From positions 17,470 to 81,469 of the forward strand of contig NZ_AWGD01000030.1 of NCBI RefSeq assembly GCF_000495795.1: a stretch of DNA of 64,000 bases. The letters are read 5' to 3'. The translations under genes were made by a program, and so were the position numbers. Each line of letters opens with the position of its first letter. Position 1 is the stretch's first letter. Under the pieces are notes generated by a model that ran no database searches, was not told the origin of the DNA, and saw only the letters and a program-made list of their open reading frames with translations. The stretch comes from Asticcacaulis sp. AC460 (lineage in GTDB: Bacteria > Pseudomonadota > Alphaproteobacteria > Caulobacterales > Caulobacteraceae). Of this stretch, positions 7,586 through 15,698 are shown piece by piece.

Positions 7586-7684
7586 AGCGGTGTGCGTTTT
7601 GGTAGAATCAAAACGCCGTACAGGTCTTTGTTGTGTCGCGCAATTTAACCGAAACGTGCGGCACACTTTATCGGATTGCGCTCT
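7584..7684. repeat. Imperfect palindromic element after the protease gene
   Basis: About 100 bp bounded by AGAGCG (7584-7589) and CGCTCT (7679-7684), with internal pairs GTGTGC/GCACAC and a compact hairpin GCGTTTTG (7594-7601) / CAAAACGC (7609-7616). It resembles the AGAGCG-type intergenic palindromes common in alphaproteobacteria. The left end overlaps the protease stop codon. Confidence 0.5.
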
Positions 7685-7691
7685 GACACAG

Positions 7692-7732
7692 AAAAAGACC
7701 CGGAGCCTGCGGTGAGGTGCAGGCTCCGGGTC
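7692..7732 (-). terminator. Rho-independent terminator of gene 7809-8273
   Basis: A 14-bp perfect stem GACCCGGAGCCTGC (7697-7710) / GCAGGCTCCGGGTC (7719-7732) with an 8-nt loop; on the minus strand it is followed by TTTTT (7696-7692). Confidence 0.9.
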
Positions 7733-7808
7733 CATGGGGACCGGAACGGTCGGGTTTACGGGGCAGCCGCCCGCTCCGGTCCTTGACCAGCTGGCAAGGG
7801 GAGGAAAC

Positions 7809-8273
7809 CTACCAGCGGTTATAGTCGCGACGCTCCGAACGGATCTGGCCGGACAGGTTGTCCAGGCGGCCTTCCAAGGTCGCCACTTCCTGACGGTTCA
7901 GGCCGCGGCCGGAACGTTCAAACGAACGCTTCAGCGAGACGATGTCGCGCAGACGGTATTCCAGGCGCTCGCCTTCACGGCGGCTGATCTGACCGCTACG
8001 GCGGCCTTGCTGAATGCGATCGCGGATATTGTCGATCCGGTTGTCGATGCGGTTCTCGGCGCGGTCGTCCCAGCGCCCGCCACCGCGGTGATCATCCCAG
8101 CGGCCACCACGATCATTGTCGCGGTAGCCGCGATCGTTGTCGCGATAGTCACGATCATTGTTGTTGTACCCGACCGAAACCGAGGCGCGGGTGTCGGCAA
8201 ACGCCGGGGCGGCCATGCCGGTCAGGGCGGAGGCGGCGACGGCCAGGGCGATCAGGGTGTTGCGGGTCTTCAT
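7809..8273 (-). CDS. Small secreted protein with Asn/Asp/Arg-rich repeats
   Basis: A 154-residue protein with a signal peptide (MKTRNTLIALAVAASALTG, cleavage after AFA at about residue 26). A low-complexity region follows with repeated DNDRGYRDNDRG and GGRWDD units (residues 38-72), then a charged helical C-terminal half homologous to the protein at 6246 (IVSLKRSFERSGRGLNRQEV). The function is unknown; it is probably periplasmic or surface exposed. It has its own strong terminator and an upstream copy of the shared operator motif. The repeats are absent from the paralog, so they were gained or lost after duplication. Confidence 0.78.
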   Translation of the reverse strand: MKTRNTLIALAVAASALTGMAAPAFADTRASVSVGYNNNDRDYRDNDRGYRDNDRGGRWDDHRGGGRWDDRAENRIDNRIDNIRDRIQQGRRSGQISRREGERLEYRLRDIVSLKRSFERSGRGLNRQEVATLEGRLDNLSGQIRSERRDYNRW

Positions 8274-8358
8274 GGTCTTTCTCCTTGCTCAGGGTTTCGA
8301 TGTCAGTCGCTGTTCCTTCAGCGATGAGGCCATAATGACATTGTGGAACTGAGCCCAA

Positions 8359-8389
8359 CCTGAACGGTGCGGTTCATTTTCGGTTCAGG
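8359..8389. promoter_or_regulatory. Shared operator-like motif, copy 2
   Basis: CCTGAAC (8359-8365), six bases, then GTTCA (8372-8376), followed by a further CGGTTCAGG starting at 8381, so GGTTCA recurs at an 11-bp pitch. This matches the arrangement at 6701-6731. It lies 86 nt upstream of the minus gene at 8273 and 65 nt upstream of serC on the plus strand. Confidence 0.5.
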
Positions 8390-8453
8390 TGGTGATTGAC
8401 CCGAAAGGGGTTTTGGCGCATGACGCGGCCATATTTACAAAGGAGCTTCGAAC

Positions 8454-9638
8454 ATGCCCCTGCCCGCCAGCAAGCCCGCCCGCGCGCCCGAACGGCCGTG
8501 GTTTTCCTCCGGCCCGACGTGCAAGCGTCCCGGTTGGAGCGTGCAGGCCCTGTCGGGCGCACCGGTCGGCCGTTCGAATCGCTCCAAGGTCACGGTCGGC
8601 CGCATCAACCAGGCTCTGGAGCTGACCCGGTCAATCCTGCAGATTCCCGCCGAATACCAGGTGTTCATGACGCCGGGCTCCGACACCGGCGCTTTTGAGG
8701 CCGCCATGTGGAATCTTTTGGGGCCGCGCAAGGTCCAGCTCCTAGCGTTCGAGAGCTTCGGCCAACTGTGGGCCGATGACGCCACGAAACACCTGAAGCT
8801 GGATGCCGAGGTACTGAGCGCGCCTTATGGTCAATTGCCCGACCTGACGAAGATCGATCCGGCTGCCGACCTGGTGTTTCCGTGGAACGGCACCACCTCG
8901 GGCGTGCGCCTGACTGACGGAGCGTTCCTCAAAGGCCACGATGGCCTGGTCCTGTGCGACGCCACCTCAGCCGCCTTCTGTATGGAACTGCCGTGGGCCG
9001 ACCTGGACGTCGCCACCTTCTCGTTCCAGAAGGCCCTGGGCGGTGAGGCCGGCATCGGCGTGCTGGTGCTGTCGCCGCGCGCCGTCGAACGTTTGAATAG
9101 CTTCGATTCCGGCCGGGCGATCCCGAAGGTGCTGCGCCTGAAAAAGGGCGACAAGGCCGATCCGAATATCCTCGGTGGCGACGCCATCAACACCTTCTCC
9201 TTCCTGGTGGTCGAAGACTATCTCGACGCCCTGCGTTGGGCGTCGCTGGAAGGTGGCCTGGAAGGGTTGATCAATCGCTGCAACCGCAATTTCGAGACCC
9301 TGCGCGAATGGGTCGAGGCAACGGACTGGATCGATTTCGTCGCCGAGGTCGAAGCCCAGCGCTCGACCACCTCGGTGTGCCTGAAGTTCGTCGAATCCGC
9401 GGTCACCACTCGCCCAGCGGAATTCCAGGCGAAACTGGCGTCCAAGATCGGCTCGCTGCTGGAAGTCGAGGGTATCGCCTTCGACGTCACCGGCTATCGC
9501 GCGGCGCCGCCGGGTCTGCGCATCTGGTGCGGCTGCACGGTCGATTCGGACGATATCGACGCCCTTCTGCCGTGGCTGGAATGGGCCTATGCTCAGGCGC
9601 TGGAAGCTCTGACCTCGGACGATAAGGCAACAGCCTGA
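8454..9638 (+). CDS. serC: Phosphoserine aminotransferase
   Basis: PLP enzyme converting 3-phosphohydroxypyruvate and glutamate to O-phosphoserine in serine (and pyridoxine) biosynthesis. The 394-residue protein is of the alphaproteobacterial SerC type, with N-terminal SSGPTCKRPGW, the segment PWNGTTSGVR, and the PLP lysine in SFQKALGGE (about residue 195). GGAG lies 11 nt before the ATG. In many relatives serC is followed by serA; here the next gene is purA and serA is absent, so it must lie elsewhere. Confidence 0.92.
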   Translation: MPLPASKPARAPERPWFSSGPTCKRPGWSVQALSGAPVGRSNRSKVTVGRINQALELTRSILQIPAEYQVFMTPGSDTGAFEAAMWNLLGPRKVQLLAFESFGQLWADDATKHLKLDAEVLSAPYGQLPDLTKIDPAADLVFPWNGTTSGVRLTDGAFLKGHDGLVLCDATSAAFCMELPWADLDVATFSFQKALGGEAGIGVLVLSPRAVERLNSFDSGRAIPKVLRLKKGDKADPNILGGDAINTFSFLVVEDYLDALRWASLEGGLEGLINRCNRNFETLREWVEATDWIDFVAEVEAQRSTTSVCLKFVESAVTTRPAEFQAKLASKIGSLLEVEGIAFDVTGYRAAPPGLRIWCGCTVDSDDIDALLPWLEWAYAQALEALTSDDKATA

Positions 9639-9648
9639 CCCTCATCGT

Positions 9649-9668
9649 TGTTTTATCCAGATAAAACA
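9649..9668. promoter_or_regulatory. Palindrome between serC and purA
   Basis: TGTTTTATCCAGATAAAACA: 9-bp arms around a CA spacer, 10 bp after the serC stop. The AT-rich, tightly spaced arms look more like an operator than a terminator (loop too small, no T run on the plus side). The binding protein is unknown. Confidence 0.4.
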
Positions 9669-9763
9669 CTTTAAGGGGTTACAAGGGCCGATTCCTGCTC
9701 TATAGGGTCGCACCGTTTGTTGACCGGACCATCCCAGGTCTGAAGAAGGACGGAGTATTTCCC

Positions 9764-11053
9764 TTGGCAAATGTGACCGTGATCGGGGCCCAATGGGGCG
9801 ATGAAGGCAAGGGCAAGCTGGTCGACTGGCTGTCGAACCGCGCCGATGTCGTGGTGCGTTTCCAGGGCGGCCATAATGCCGGCCACACGCTGGTCGTCGA
9901 TGGTAAGGTCTACAAGCTCAGCCTGCTGCCGTCCGGCGTCGTCCAGGGCAAGCATTCCATCATCGGCAACGGCGTCGTCATCGATCCGTGGGCGCTGTTC
10001 GCCGAAATCGCCAAGGTGGAAGCGCAAGGGTTGAGCATCACGCCCGACCTGCTCAACATCGCCGACAATGCCTGTCTGATTCTGCCGATCCACAGCGAAC
10101 TGGATATCGCCCGTGAAGCCGCCGCCGGCGCCGGCAAGATCGGCACCACCGGCCGCGGCATCGGCCCGGCCTATGAGGACAAGGTTGGCCGTCGCGCCAT
10201 CCGCGTTGCCGACCTGGAAGATCTGGATGCCCTGTCCGGCAAGATCGACCGCCTGCTCACCCACCACAACGCCTTGCGCCAGGGCCTGGGCCTGCCCGAT
10301 GTCGACGTCACCGCCCTGACCGATGCGTTGAAAGAGATTGCACCGCGCCTGCTGCCGTTTGCTCGTCCGGTCTGGTACGTGCTGGACAAGGCGCGCCAGG
10401 AAGGCAAGCGCATCCTATTCGAAGGCGCGCAGGGCGCCCTGCTCGACATCGACCACGGCACCTATCCGTTCGTGACCTCGTCCAACACGGTGGCCGGCCA
10501 GGCCGCCGCCGGTTCCGGCCTGGGCCCCAAGTCGGTCGGCTATGTCCTGGGGATTCTGAAGGCCTACACCACCCGCGTCGGATCGGGCCCCTTCCCTACC
10601 GAACTGTTCGATGAGGTCGGCCAGGGCATTGCCACGCGCGGCCACGAATTCGGCACCGTCACCGGCCGCGCCCGCCGCGTCGGCTGGCTGGACGCCGTGC
10701 TGGCGCGCCAGTCGATCGCCATCAACGGCATCGACGGCATCGCCCTGACCAAGCTCGATATTCTGGACGGCATCGAAACCATCAAGGTCTGCGTCGGCTA
10801 TAAGGTCGGCGACAAGGTGCTGGATTATCTGCCGTCCGGCTTCAAGGCGCAGCAGGGCATCGAGCCGATCTATGAGGACCTGCCGGGCTGGAGCGAGAGC
10901 ACCCAGGGCGCGCGGTCGTGGAAAGACCTGCCGGGCAATGCGGTCAAATATGTTCGCCGCATCGAAGAACTGATCGGCGCGCCGGTCGCCCTGCTGTCGA
11001 CCAGCCCGGAGCGCGAGGACACCATCTTGATGCGCGATCCGTTTCAGGACTGA
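9764..11053 (+). CDS. purA: Adenylosuccinate synthetase
   Basis: Condenses IMP with aspartate using GTP to form adenylosuccinate, the committed step to AMP. The 429-residue length is typical. The P-loop-like [12 protein letters not shown] is at residues 12-23, with [13 protein letters not shown] and [14 protein letters not shown] following, and the C-terminal GTP and base-binding segments are intact. The start is TTG 9764, preceded by GGAG at 8 nt. The gene is separate from serC, with a palindrome between them. Confidence 0.97.
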   Translation: MANVTVIGAQWGDEGKGKLVDWLSNRADVVVRFQGGHNAGHTLVVDGKVYKLSLLPSGVVQGKHSIIGNGVVIDPWALFAEIAKVEAQGLSITPDLLNIADNACLILPIHSELDIAREAAAGAGKIGTTGRGIGPAYEDKVGRRAIRVADLEDLDALSGKIDRLLTHHNALRQGLGLPDVDVTALTDALKEIAPRLLPFARPVWYVLDKARQEGKRILFEGAQGALLDIDHGTYPFVTSSNTVAGQAAAGSGLGPKSVGYVLGILKAYTTRVGSGPFPTELFDEVGQGIATRGHEFGTVTGRARRVGWLDAVLARQSIAINGIDGIALTKLDILDGIETIKVCVGYKVGDKVLDYLPSGFKAQQGIEPIYEDLPGWSESTQGARSWKDLPGNAVKYVRRIEELIGAPVALLSTSPEREDTILMRDPFQD

Positions 11054-11168
11054 TTGAGAACGGCGTTTCCTTTTAACTCAAGGGATTCAGCCTTTTTTAA
11101 CCGCGTTTTCCAAGCGGATTTTTACCAGTTTGAACTAGGCTGCTTTCAAGTTTCGTTGAAAGAGTACC

Positions 11169-12074
11169 ATGTTCGCCCTGGATCCCCGCCTCCAAGCCAA
11201 GCTGCGCATGCATCTGAGCCGTGTCCTCATTCTGGAGGAAAACACGGCCTATGCCCGTATGCTGGCCGACATGCTGCGGAGTATCGGCGCCGACAATATC
11301 GTCATTGAGACCGACGAAAGTCGCGCCCTGGCCATGGCGCGCAACCTCAATCCGCAGCTGATCCTGATCGAATACAAGGCCAGCAAGGTCGACGGCATCG
11401 AATTCGTCAAGACCCTGCGCCGCAGCGACATGGCCTGCCGCAAGGCGCCCGTGATCATGGTCAAGGCCGAAGTCACCCCGGCACAGCTAAGCGAGGCGCG
11501 AAACGCCGGCGTCCACGAGATGCTGATGAAGCCCTTCGCCTGGCAGGACCTGATGACCCGTCTGGAAAACGTGCTGTTCAAGACGCGCGACTGGGTCGAG
11601 GTCGCCTCCTATGTCGGACCGGACCGCCGCCGCTTCAACACCGGCGACTACAAGGGCGCCAAGAAGCGCAAGTCGGAAAAGGACGGCTCGCAACGGATCG
11701 CCGTCGAAGAAGCGGTGCGTTTGTTGAAATCCTCGCTGGAACTGTTCGACGATGACGGCGAGACCATGATGCGCACCGTCATGCAGCAAATGGCGGTCAT
11801 CGTTCCCGCTGCCAAGTCGATCAAGGAAACCAAGTTCCTGGCTGCCGTGACGGCGATCGTCGGCGACCTGAAGCTGCGTATCCTGACCAAGGCGCGGTTG
11901 GCGCCCCAGGTCGAGGCGATGATCAAGGCCCTGGGCATGAACAAGGCCAGCGGCAACCAATGGGCGCACGACCTGTTCGCCAAGGGCATGGCCGACCAGG
12001 AGGCCGAGACGGCCGCCGCCAAGCGGCTGTCGACGGGAATGGAACTGGACAACCGCGGCGGCGCGGCGGCATAG
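11169..12074 (+). CDS. Degenerate receiver-domain protein
   Basis: A 301-residue cytosolic protein with an N-terminal CheY-like receiver domain (about residues 17-130) and an unrecognised, helical, charged C-terminal half with no clear DNA-binding motif. The receiver keeps the fold (VLILEENTAYARML, the lysine in MKPFAWQDL) but the phosphoacceptor position is Glu (LILIEYKAS where Asp is expected), the acidic pair is EE, and the switch Thr/Ser is Lys (IMVKAE). It is therefore probably not controlled by normal phosphotransfer and may be fixed in an active-like state (inference). No kinase gene is adjacent. The partner is unknown. Confidence 0.8.
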   Translation: MFALDPRLQAKLRMHLSRVLILEENTAYARMLADMLRSIGADNIVIETDESRALAMARNLNPQLILIEYKASKVDGIEFVKTLRRSDMACRKAPVIMVKAEVTPAQLSEARNAGVHEMLMKPFAWQDLMTRLENVLFKTRDWVEVASYVGPDRRRFNTGDYKGAKKRKSEKDGSQRIAVEEAVRLLKSSLELFDDDGETMMRTVMQQMAVIVPAAKSIKETKFLAAVTAIVGDLKLRILTKARLAPQVEAMIKALGMNKASGNQWAHDLFAKGMADQEAETAAAKRLSTGMELDNRGGAAA

Positions 12075-12099
12075 GTCTGCGCTTCCGAAAGCAAGTCGC

Positions 12100-12167
12100 C
12101 CCACCACCACCCTACGCCTTCGCTTTGCTTCGGCTTCGGGCGGTCCCCCTCCCCACACGTGGGGAGG
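12100..12167. repeat. GC-rich intergenic palindrome, family copy 1
   Basis: A C-rich tract ending in the palindrome CCTCCCCAC-AC-GTGGGGAGG (12148-12167), directly abutting the rpoH stop codon. The same CCNCTCCCC/GGGGAGG unit recurs at 26113, 28411, 31571 and 58040. It may also serve as transcription end for the convergent genes. Confidence 0.6.
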
Positions 12168-13130
12168 TTAGGCGGCCTGCGAGGCCGTCATCGCCTTTTG
12201 CAGCTTTTCGAACGCCCGGACCTCGATCTGGCGAACGCGCTCACGCGAGACACCGAAACGCTCGGCCAGGTCTTCCAGGGTGGTCGGGCTGTCCTTCAGG
12301 CGGCGCTCGGTCAGGATTTCGCGCTCACGGGCGTTCAGTTCACCCATGGCGGCTTCCAGAAGACCCATGCGCTGATCGTATTCCTCGGAATCGGCCAGAA
12401 CCGTTTCCTGCGAGACCTGCTTGTCGTCGACCAGCCAGTCCTGCCACTCCGACTCGCCTTCCGAAGCACGGATCGGCGCATTCAGCGACGAGTCCGGCGA
12501 CGACATGCGGCGGTTCATATTGATGACGTCGGTTTCCGACACACCCAGCTTGGTGGCGATCTGTTCGACCTGTTCATGGCGCAGATCGCCTTCTTCCAGG
12601 GCTGAGATTTCCGACTTCACCTTGCGCAGGTTGAAGAACAGCTTCTTCTGGGCAGCGGTCGTGCCCATCTTGACCAGCGACCAAGAGCGCAGGACATATT
12701 CCTGGATCGAAGCCTTGATCCACCACATGGCGTAGGTCGCCAGGCGGAAACCGCGATCGGCGTCGAACTTCTTGACTGCCTGCATCAGGCCGACATTGCC
12801 TTCGGAGATGACTTCGCCCACCGGCAGGCCGTAACCGCGGTAACCCATGGCGATCTTGGCCACCAGGCGCAGGTGCGAGGTGACCAGCTTGTGCGCGGCC
12901 TTTGGGTCCTGATGTTCCTGCCAGCGCTTGGCCAGCATGAATTCCTCATCCTTGGCCAGCATCGGAAACTTGCGGATTTCCGACAGATAACGGTTCAGGC
13001 CGCCGTCGGGCGACAGGGCCGGCATCGAGGACAGGTTGGACGTAGTCAGGGCAACGGAGCTGCTCATCGGTGTATCTTCGCTTTCAGGGGACCGATCCAG
13101 AAGATCGGAAGAGGAAGTCGTGTCGGTCAT
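12168..13130 (-). CDS. rpoH: RNA polymerase heat-shock sigma factor RpoH (sigma-32)
   Basis: Directs transcription of heat-shock and proteostasis genes. Regions are in order: 1.2 (GGLNRYLSEIRKFPML), 2 (HLRLVAKIAMGYRGYGLP, YAMWWIKASIQEY), the diagnostic RpoH box QKKLFFNLRK, and region 4 with its helix-turn-helix (FGVSRERVRQIEVRAFEKL). The N-terminus is uncertain: ATG 13130 (320 residues) is used, but ATG 13067 would give a length closer to Caulobacter RpoH, and neither has a strong ribosome site. It is monocistronic, with a 22-bp inverted repeat about 110 nt upstream. Whether an RNA thermometer or a DnaK loop controls it cannot be seen here. Confidence 0.94.
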   Translation of the reverse strand: MTDTTSSSDLLDRSPESEDTPMSSSVALTTSNLSSMPALSPDGGLNRYLSEIRKFPMLAKDEEFMLAKRWQEHQDPKAAHKLVTSHLRLVAKIAMGYRGYGLPVGEVISEGNVGLMQAVKKFDADRGFRLATYAMWWIKASIQEYVLRSWSLVKMGTTAAQKKLFFNLRKVKSEISALEEGDLRHEQVEQIATKLGVSETDVINMNRRMSSPDSSLNAPIRASEGESEWQDWLVDDKQVSQETVLADSEEYDQRMGLLEAAMGELNAREREILTERRLKDSPTTLEDLAERFGVSRERVRQIEVRAFEKLQKAMTASQAA

Positions 13131-13238
13131 GAACTCAAGGCCTTGTCTGCGAAGGGAGAAGCGCAGGGGGACCAAGTTCATGCCCGACAACTGCGTTCAG
13201 ATTTAGGAAGGGTTTTGCCGAAAAAAAGACCCCTCCCC

Positions 13239-13260
13239 GTCACAAATTCTATTTTGTGAC
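13239..13260. promoter_or_regulatory. Inverted repeat upstream of rpoH
   Basis: GTCACAAA (13239-13246) and TTTGTGAC (13253-13260), a perfect 8-bp inverted repeat with a 6-nt spacer between the preceding minus-strand gene and rpoH. It could be an operator for rpoH or part of the end of the folP operon; the T run is 12 nt away, so terminator function is doubtful. Confidence 0.4.
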
Positions 13261-13333
13261 TTTAGCGTAGCACCAACCTGAACATGACAGCGGTCACAAG
13301 ACGGTGAGTGCGGTGCAACACATCGCGACGAGG

Positions 13334-13648
13334 TCAAGGTTCGCGAATTCCGTCCCAGGGTTCACGCTTCAGGAAATACTGCAGCATCCACACGTCTTTG
13401 CGGCTGCGGCCACAGCGCGGGCAATGGGCGTCGTGCTTTTCGCCCGGCAGGTAGAAGAAGCTGCCGTCGAGGTGGCTGCGCGTGTCGATATGCTTGCCGC
13501 AGCGCGGGCACAAAAAGAAAAATTGCGACACGGCGACGAAAAAGAAGGCAAAGGCGAACAGCAGAGGCGCCACACCGCTGAGGCTGCCGATGAGGCATCC
13601 CATCAGCAGGACAAAATAGATCGCGGCACGCCAGTGGTAACTCGTCAT
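13334..13648 (-). CDS. Two-span membrane protein with a zinc ribbon
   Basis: A 104-residue protein with two adjacent hydrophobic segments (about residues 8-47, ending FAFFFVAVSQFFFL) followed by a cytoplasmic zinc-ribbon-like part with two CPRCG knuckles about 30 residues apart. The ATG at 13648 overlaps the folP stop as ATGA, so it is translationally coupled to folP; an in-frame start at 13672 would overlap folP by more and is less likely. The function is unknown. The Cys spacing suggests one structural Zn. Confidence 0.75.
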   Translation of the reverse strand: MTSYHWRAAIYFVLLMGCLIGSLSGVAPLLFAFAFFFVAVSQFFFLCPRCGKHIDTRSHLDGSFFYLPGEKHDAHCPRCGRSRKDVWMLQYFLKREPWDGIREP

Positions 13649-14484
13649 CCCGCCCCGCCGATCGCCCTCCACAGCCGCATGGCCTGCTTCATCTCAGCCA
13701 CATCGTGTACGCGGACCATCTTGGCACCTTCCGCAACGGCATGCAAATGAACCGCCAATGTGGCGCCGACGCGGTCGTCGGGCTGTGACGGTTCTGCACC
13801 TTCGCGTTCCTCCAGGGCTGCGATGAAGCGCTTGCGCGACGCCGCCATGACATAGGGAAAGCCGTGCCCGGCCAGCCGGCCGGTAGCGCGGATCAGCTCA
13901 AGATTATGATCCAGGTTCTTGCCGAAGCCGATGCCGGGATCGAGCCAGATCCGGTTTTTGTCGACGCCAGCTTTTATCGCCGCGCCCGCGCGCTCCAGCA
14001 GGTAGGACTCGACCTCCGCTGTGACGTCTTCGTACCACGGGTTGGTCTGCATGGTGCGGGGCTCACCCTTCATGTGCATCAGAACGATATCGCCGTCCAG
14101 CCGCGCGGCCGTTTCCAGGCTTTCGGAACTGTAGGACAAGCCACTGACATCGTTCCATATTTTCGCGCCGGCCTTGAAGGCTTCCTCGGCCACTTCCGGT
14201 TTGAAGCTATCGATGCTGATGGGGATGTCGCTCAAGCCGGTCAGGGCTGAAATCAGCGGCACCACCCGGTTGATCTCTTCTTCCAGGGTAACGGGAGCCG
14301 CGCCGGGCCGGGTGGATTCGCCGCCAATATCCAGAACGTCGGCGCCGTCTTCGATCAGTTGCCGGGCATGGGCAAGCGCGGCTTCGAGGCCGAAATGACG
14401 GCCGCCATCGGAGAAGCTGTCCGGTGTGACATTGACCACGCCCATGATGAGCGGGCCTTTGACGGCATAAAGATCCAACAGCAA
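13645..14484 (-). CDS. folP: Dihydropteroate synthase
   Basis: Joins para-aminobenzoate to dihydropterin pyrophosphate to give dihydropteroate in folate synthesis; the sulfonamide target. The 279-residue TIM-barrel protein has both signatures: GVVNVTPDSFSDGG (residue 16 on) and DVLDIGGESTRPGA. Coupled by ATGA to the small zinc-ribbon membrane gene downstream. The C-terminal RVHDVAEMKQAMR is typical. No sequence sign of a resistance-type insertion near the sulfonamide-binding loops was noticed. Confidence 0.96.
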   Translation of the reverse strand: MLLDLYAVKGPLIMGVVNVTPDSFSDGGRHFGLEAALAHARQLIEDGADVLDIGGESTRPGAAPVTLEEEINRVVPLISALTGLSDIPISIDSFKPEVAEEAFKAGAKIWNDVSGLSYSSESLETAARLDGDIVLMHMKGEPRTMQTNPWYEDVTAEVESYLLERAGAAIKAGVDKNRIWLDPGIGFGKNLDHNLELIRATGRLAGHGFPYVMAASRKRFIAALEEREGAEPSQPDDRVGATLAVHLHAVAEGAKMVRVHDVAEMKQAMRLWRAIGGAG

Positions 14485-14556
14485 CGCGCACTCCCTTTTC
14501 AGGCGAAAACTACCTTGATTCCTGAAACAAGGAACTCCCCTGATTGCGGGAAGGCT

Positions 14557-15462
14557 TTAGGCCGGTTTCCCGATCCGCTTGATTTCCCAGTTGAGCTCAA
14601 CGCCCAGCTTGTCGCGGACGTCGGCGCGGACGGCTTCGCCCAGGCCTTCCAGGTCGGCTGCGGTCGCATCGCCGGTGTTGATCATGAAGTTGGCGTGCAG
14701 TTCAGAGAATTTGGCGCCGCCATAAAGCTTACCGCGCCAGCCGGCACCGTCGACGCATTGCCAGGCCGAGCGGCCCTCCGGATTCTTGAAGGTCGAGCCG
14801 CCGGTCTTTTCGCGGATCGGCTGGGTCTGTTCGCGGCGTGAAGTAATCGCGTCGATGCGTTCAGTCACCGCCGCCGGATCGTCCGGCGTGCCCTGGAACA
14901 CCGCTTCGATCCACACGATGTCCGGGCTGATCTGCGTATGACGATAGGTAAAACCAAAGTCGGCATTGCTGAAATGGTGGCGCTTGCCCTGGCGATCGAA
15001 ACCCCAGGCGGAAACGAGCACGTCCTTGGTTTCGGAGCCGTAGCAACCGGCGTTCATGGTCAGGGCGCCGCCGATCGTGCCCGGAATACCGGCGTAAAAC
15101 TCCAGCCCGGCGATGCCCGCCTTGGCTGCCGCGCGCGCCACAGCGCTGTCCAGAGCGCCGGGACCGGCCGTAACCTGATGAGTTTCGGCATCGACCTTGA
15201 TTTCAGAGAAGGCGCGTCCGGCAAGGCGGATGACCACGCCATCTATGCCGCCGTCGCGGATGATGACGTTCGAACCGACACCCAGATAGGTCACCGGCAC
15301 TGCCGGGTCGAGTGCCGCCAGAAATTCGCTCAGGTCCTGCGGGTCGGCCGGAATGAACAATACCTCGGCCGGGCCGCCGACACGGAACCAGGTAAACGGC
15401 GCCAGGGCCGTATCCAGAGCGATCTTGCCGCGAACGGTGGGAAGGTTGTCACGCCAAGTCAT
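14557..15462 (-). CDS. murB: UDP-N-acetylenolpyruvoylglucosamine reductase
   Basis: FAD and NADPH-dependent reductase completing UDP-N-acetylmuramate in peptidoglycan synthesis. The 301-residue protein is of type II MurB length. FAD-domain motifs include [13 protein letters not shown] and [20 protein letters not shown]; the C-terminal substrate region has [10 protein letters not shown], with the catalytic Ser in that segment by family knowledge. It is the last gene of murC - small unknown - murB on the minus strand, two bases from the stop of the 77-residue gene. Confidence 0.96.
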   Translation of the reverse strand: MTWRDNLPTVRGKIALDTALAPFTWFRVGGPAEVLFIPADPQDLSEFLAALDPAVPVTYLGVGSNVIIRDGGIDGVVIRLAGRAFSEIKVDAETHQVTAGPGALDSAVARAAAKAGIAGLEFYAGIPGTIGGALTMNAGCYGSETKDVLVSAWGFDRQGKRHHFSNADFGFTYRHTQISPDIVWIEAVFQGTPDDPAAVTERIDAITSRREQTQPIREKTGGSTFKNPEGRSAWQCVDGAGWRGKLYGGAKFSELHANFMINTGDATAADLEGLGEAVRADVRDKLGVELNWEIKRIGKPA

Positions 15463-15464
15463 AG

Positions 15465-15698
15465 CTAGTTCCGTTGCTCCACGCCCAGCTCCATTAATCG
15501 CTTTTGAAGTGACCGAGCAAGTTCCTCATGGTCGATCAACCAATAATACTCACGTCCATTGAACCTAAAGCCAATTGCACCACTACTGATGAAATAGTCA
15601 GCCAAAGTTCGACCGTCTGCGAACAAATAGCTGTCAGGGTCCGCGATGATCGCAGCTAGTTCCGAAGATAGCGGCTGCCCCCCGCTCTTCCGCTTCAT
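15465..15698 (-). CDS. 77-residue unknown protein inside the mur operon
   Basis: A small soluble protein between murC and murB. Its ATG (15698) overlaps the murC stop as ATGA and its stop is two bases before the murB start, so all three are translationally linked. The sequence ([33 protein letters not shown]) suggests a compact alpha/beta fold with no membrane segment. No family was recognised. A longer frame to 15962 simply runs antisense-phase through murC. Codon use is slightly less GC-rich than the neighbours, hinting at a later insertion. Confidence 0.75.
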   Translation of the reverse strand: MKRKSGGQPLSSELAAIIADPDSYLFADGRTLADYFISSGAIGFRFNGREYYWLIDHEELARSLQKRLMELGVEQRN

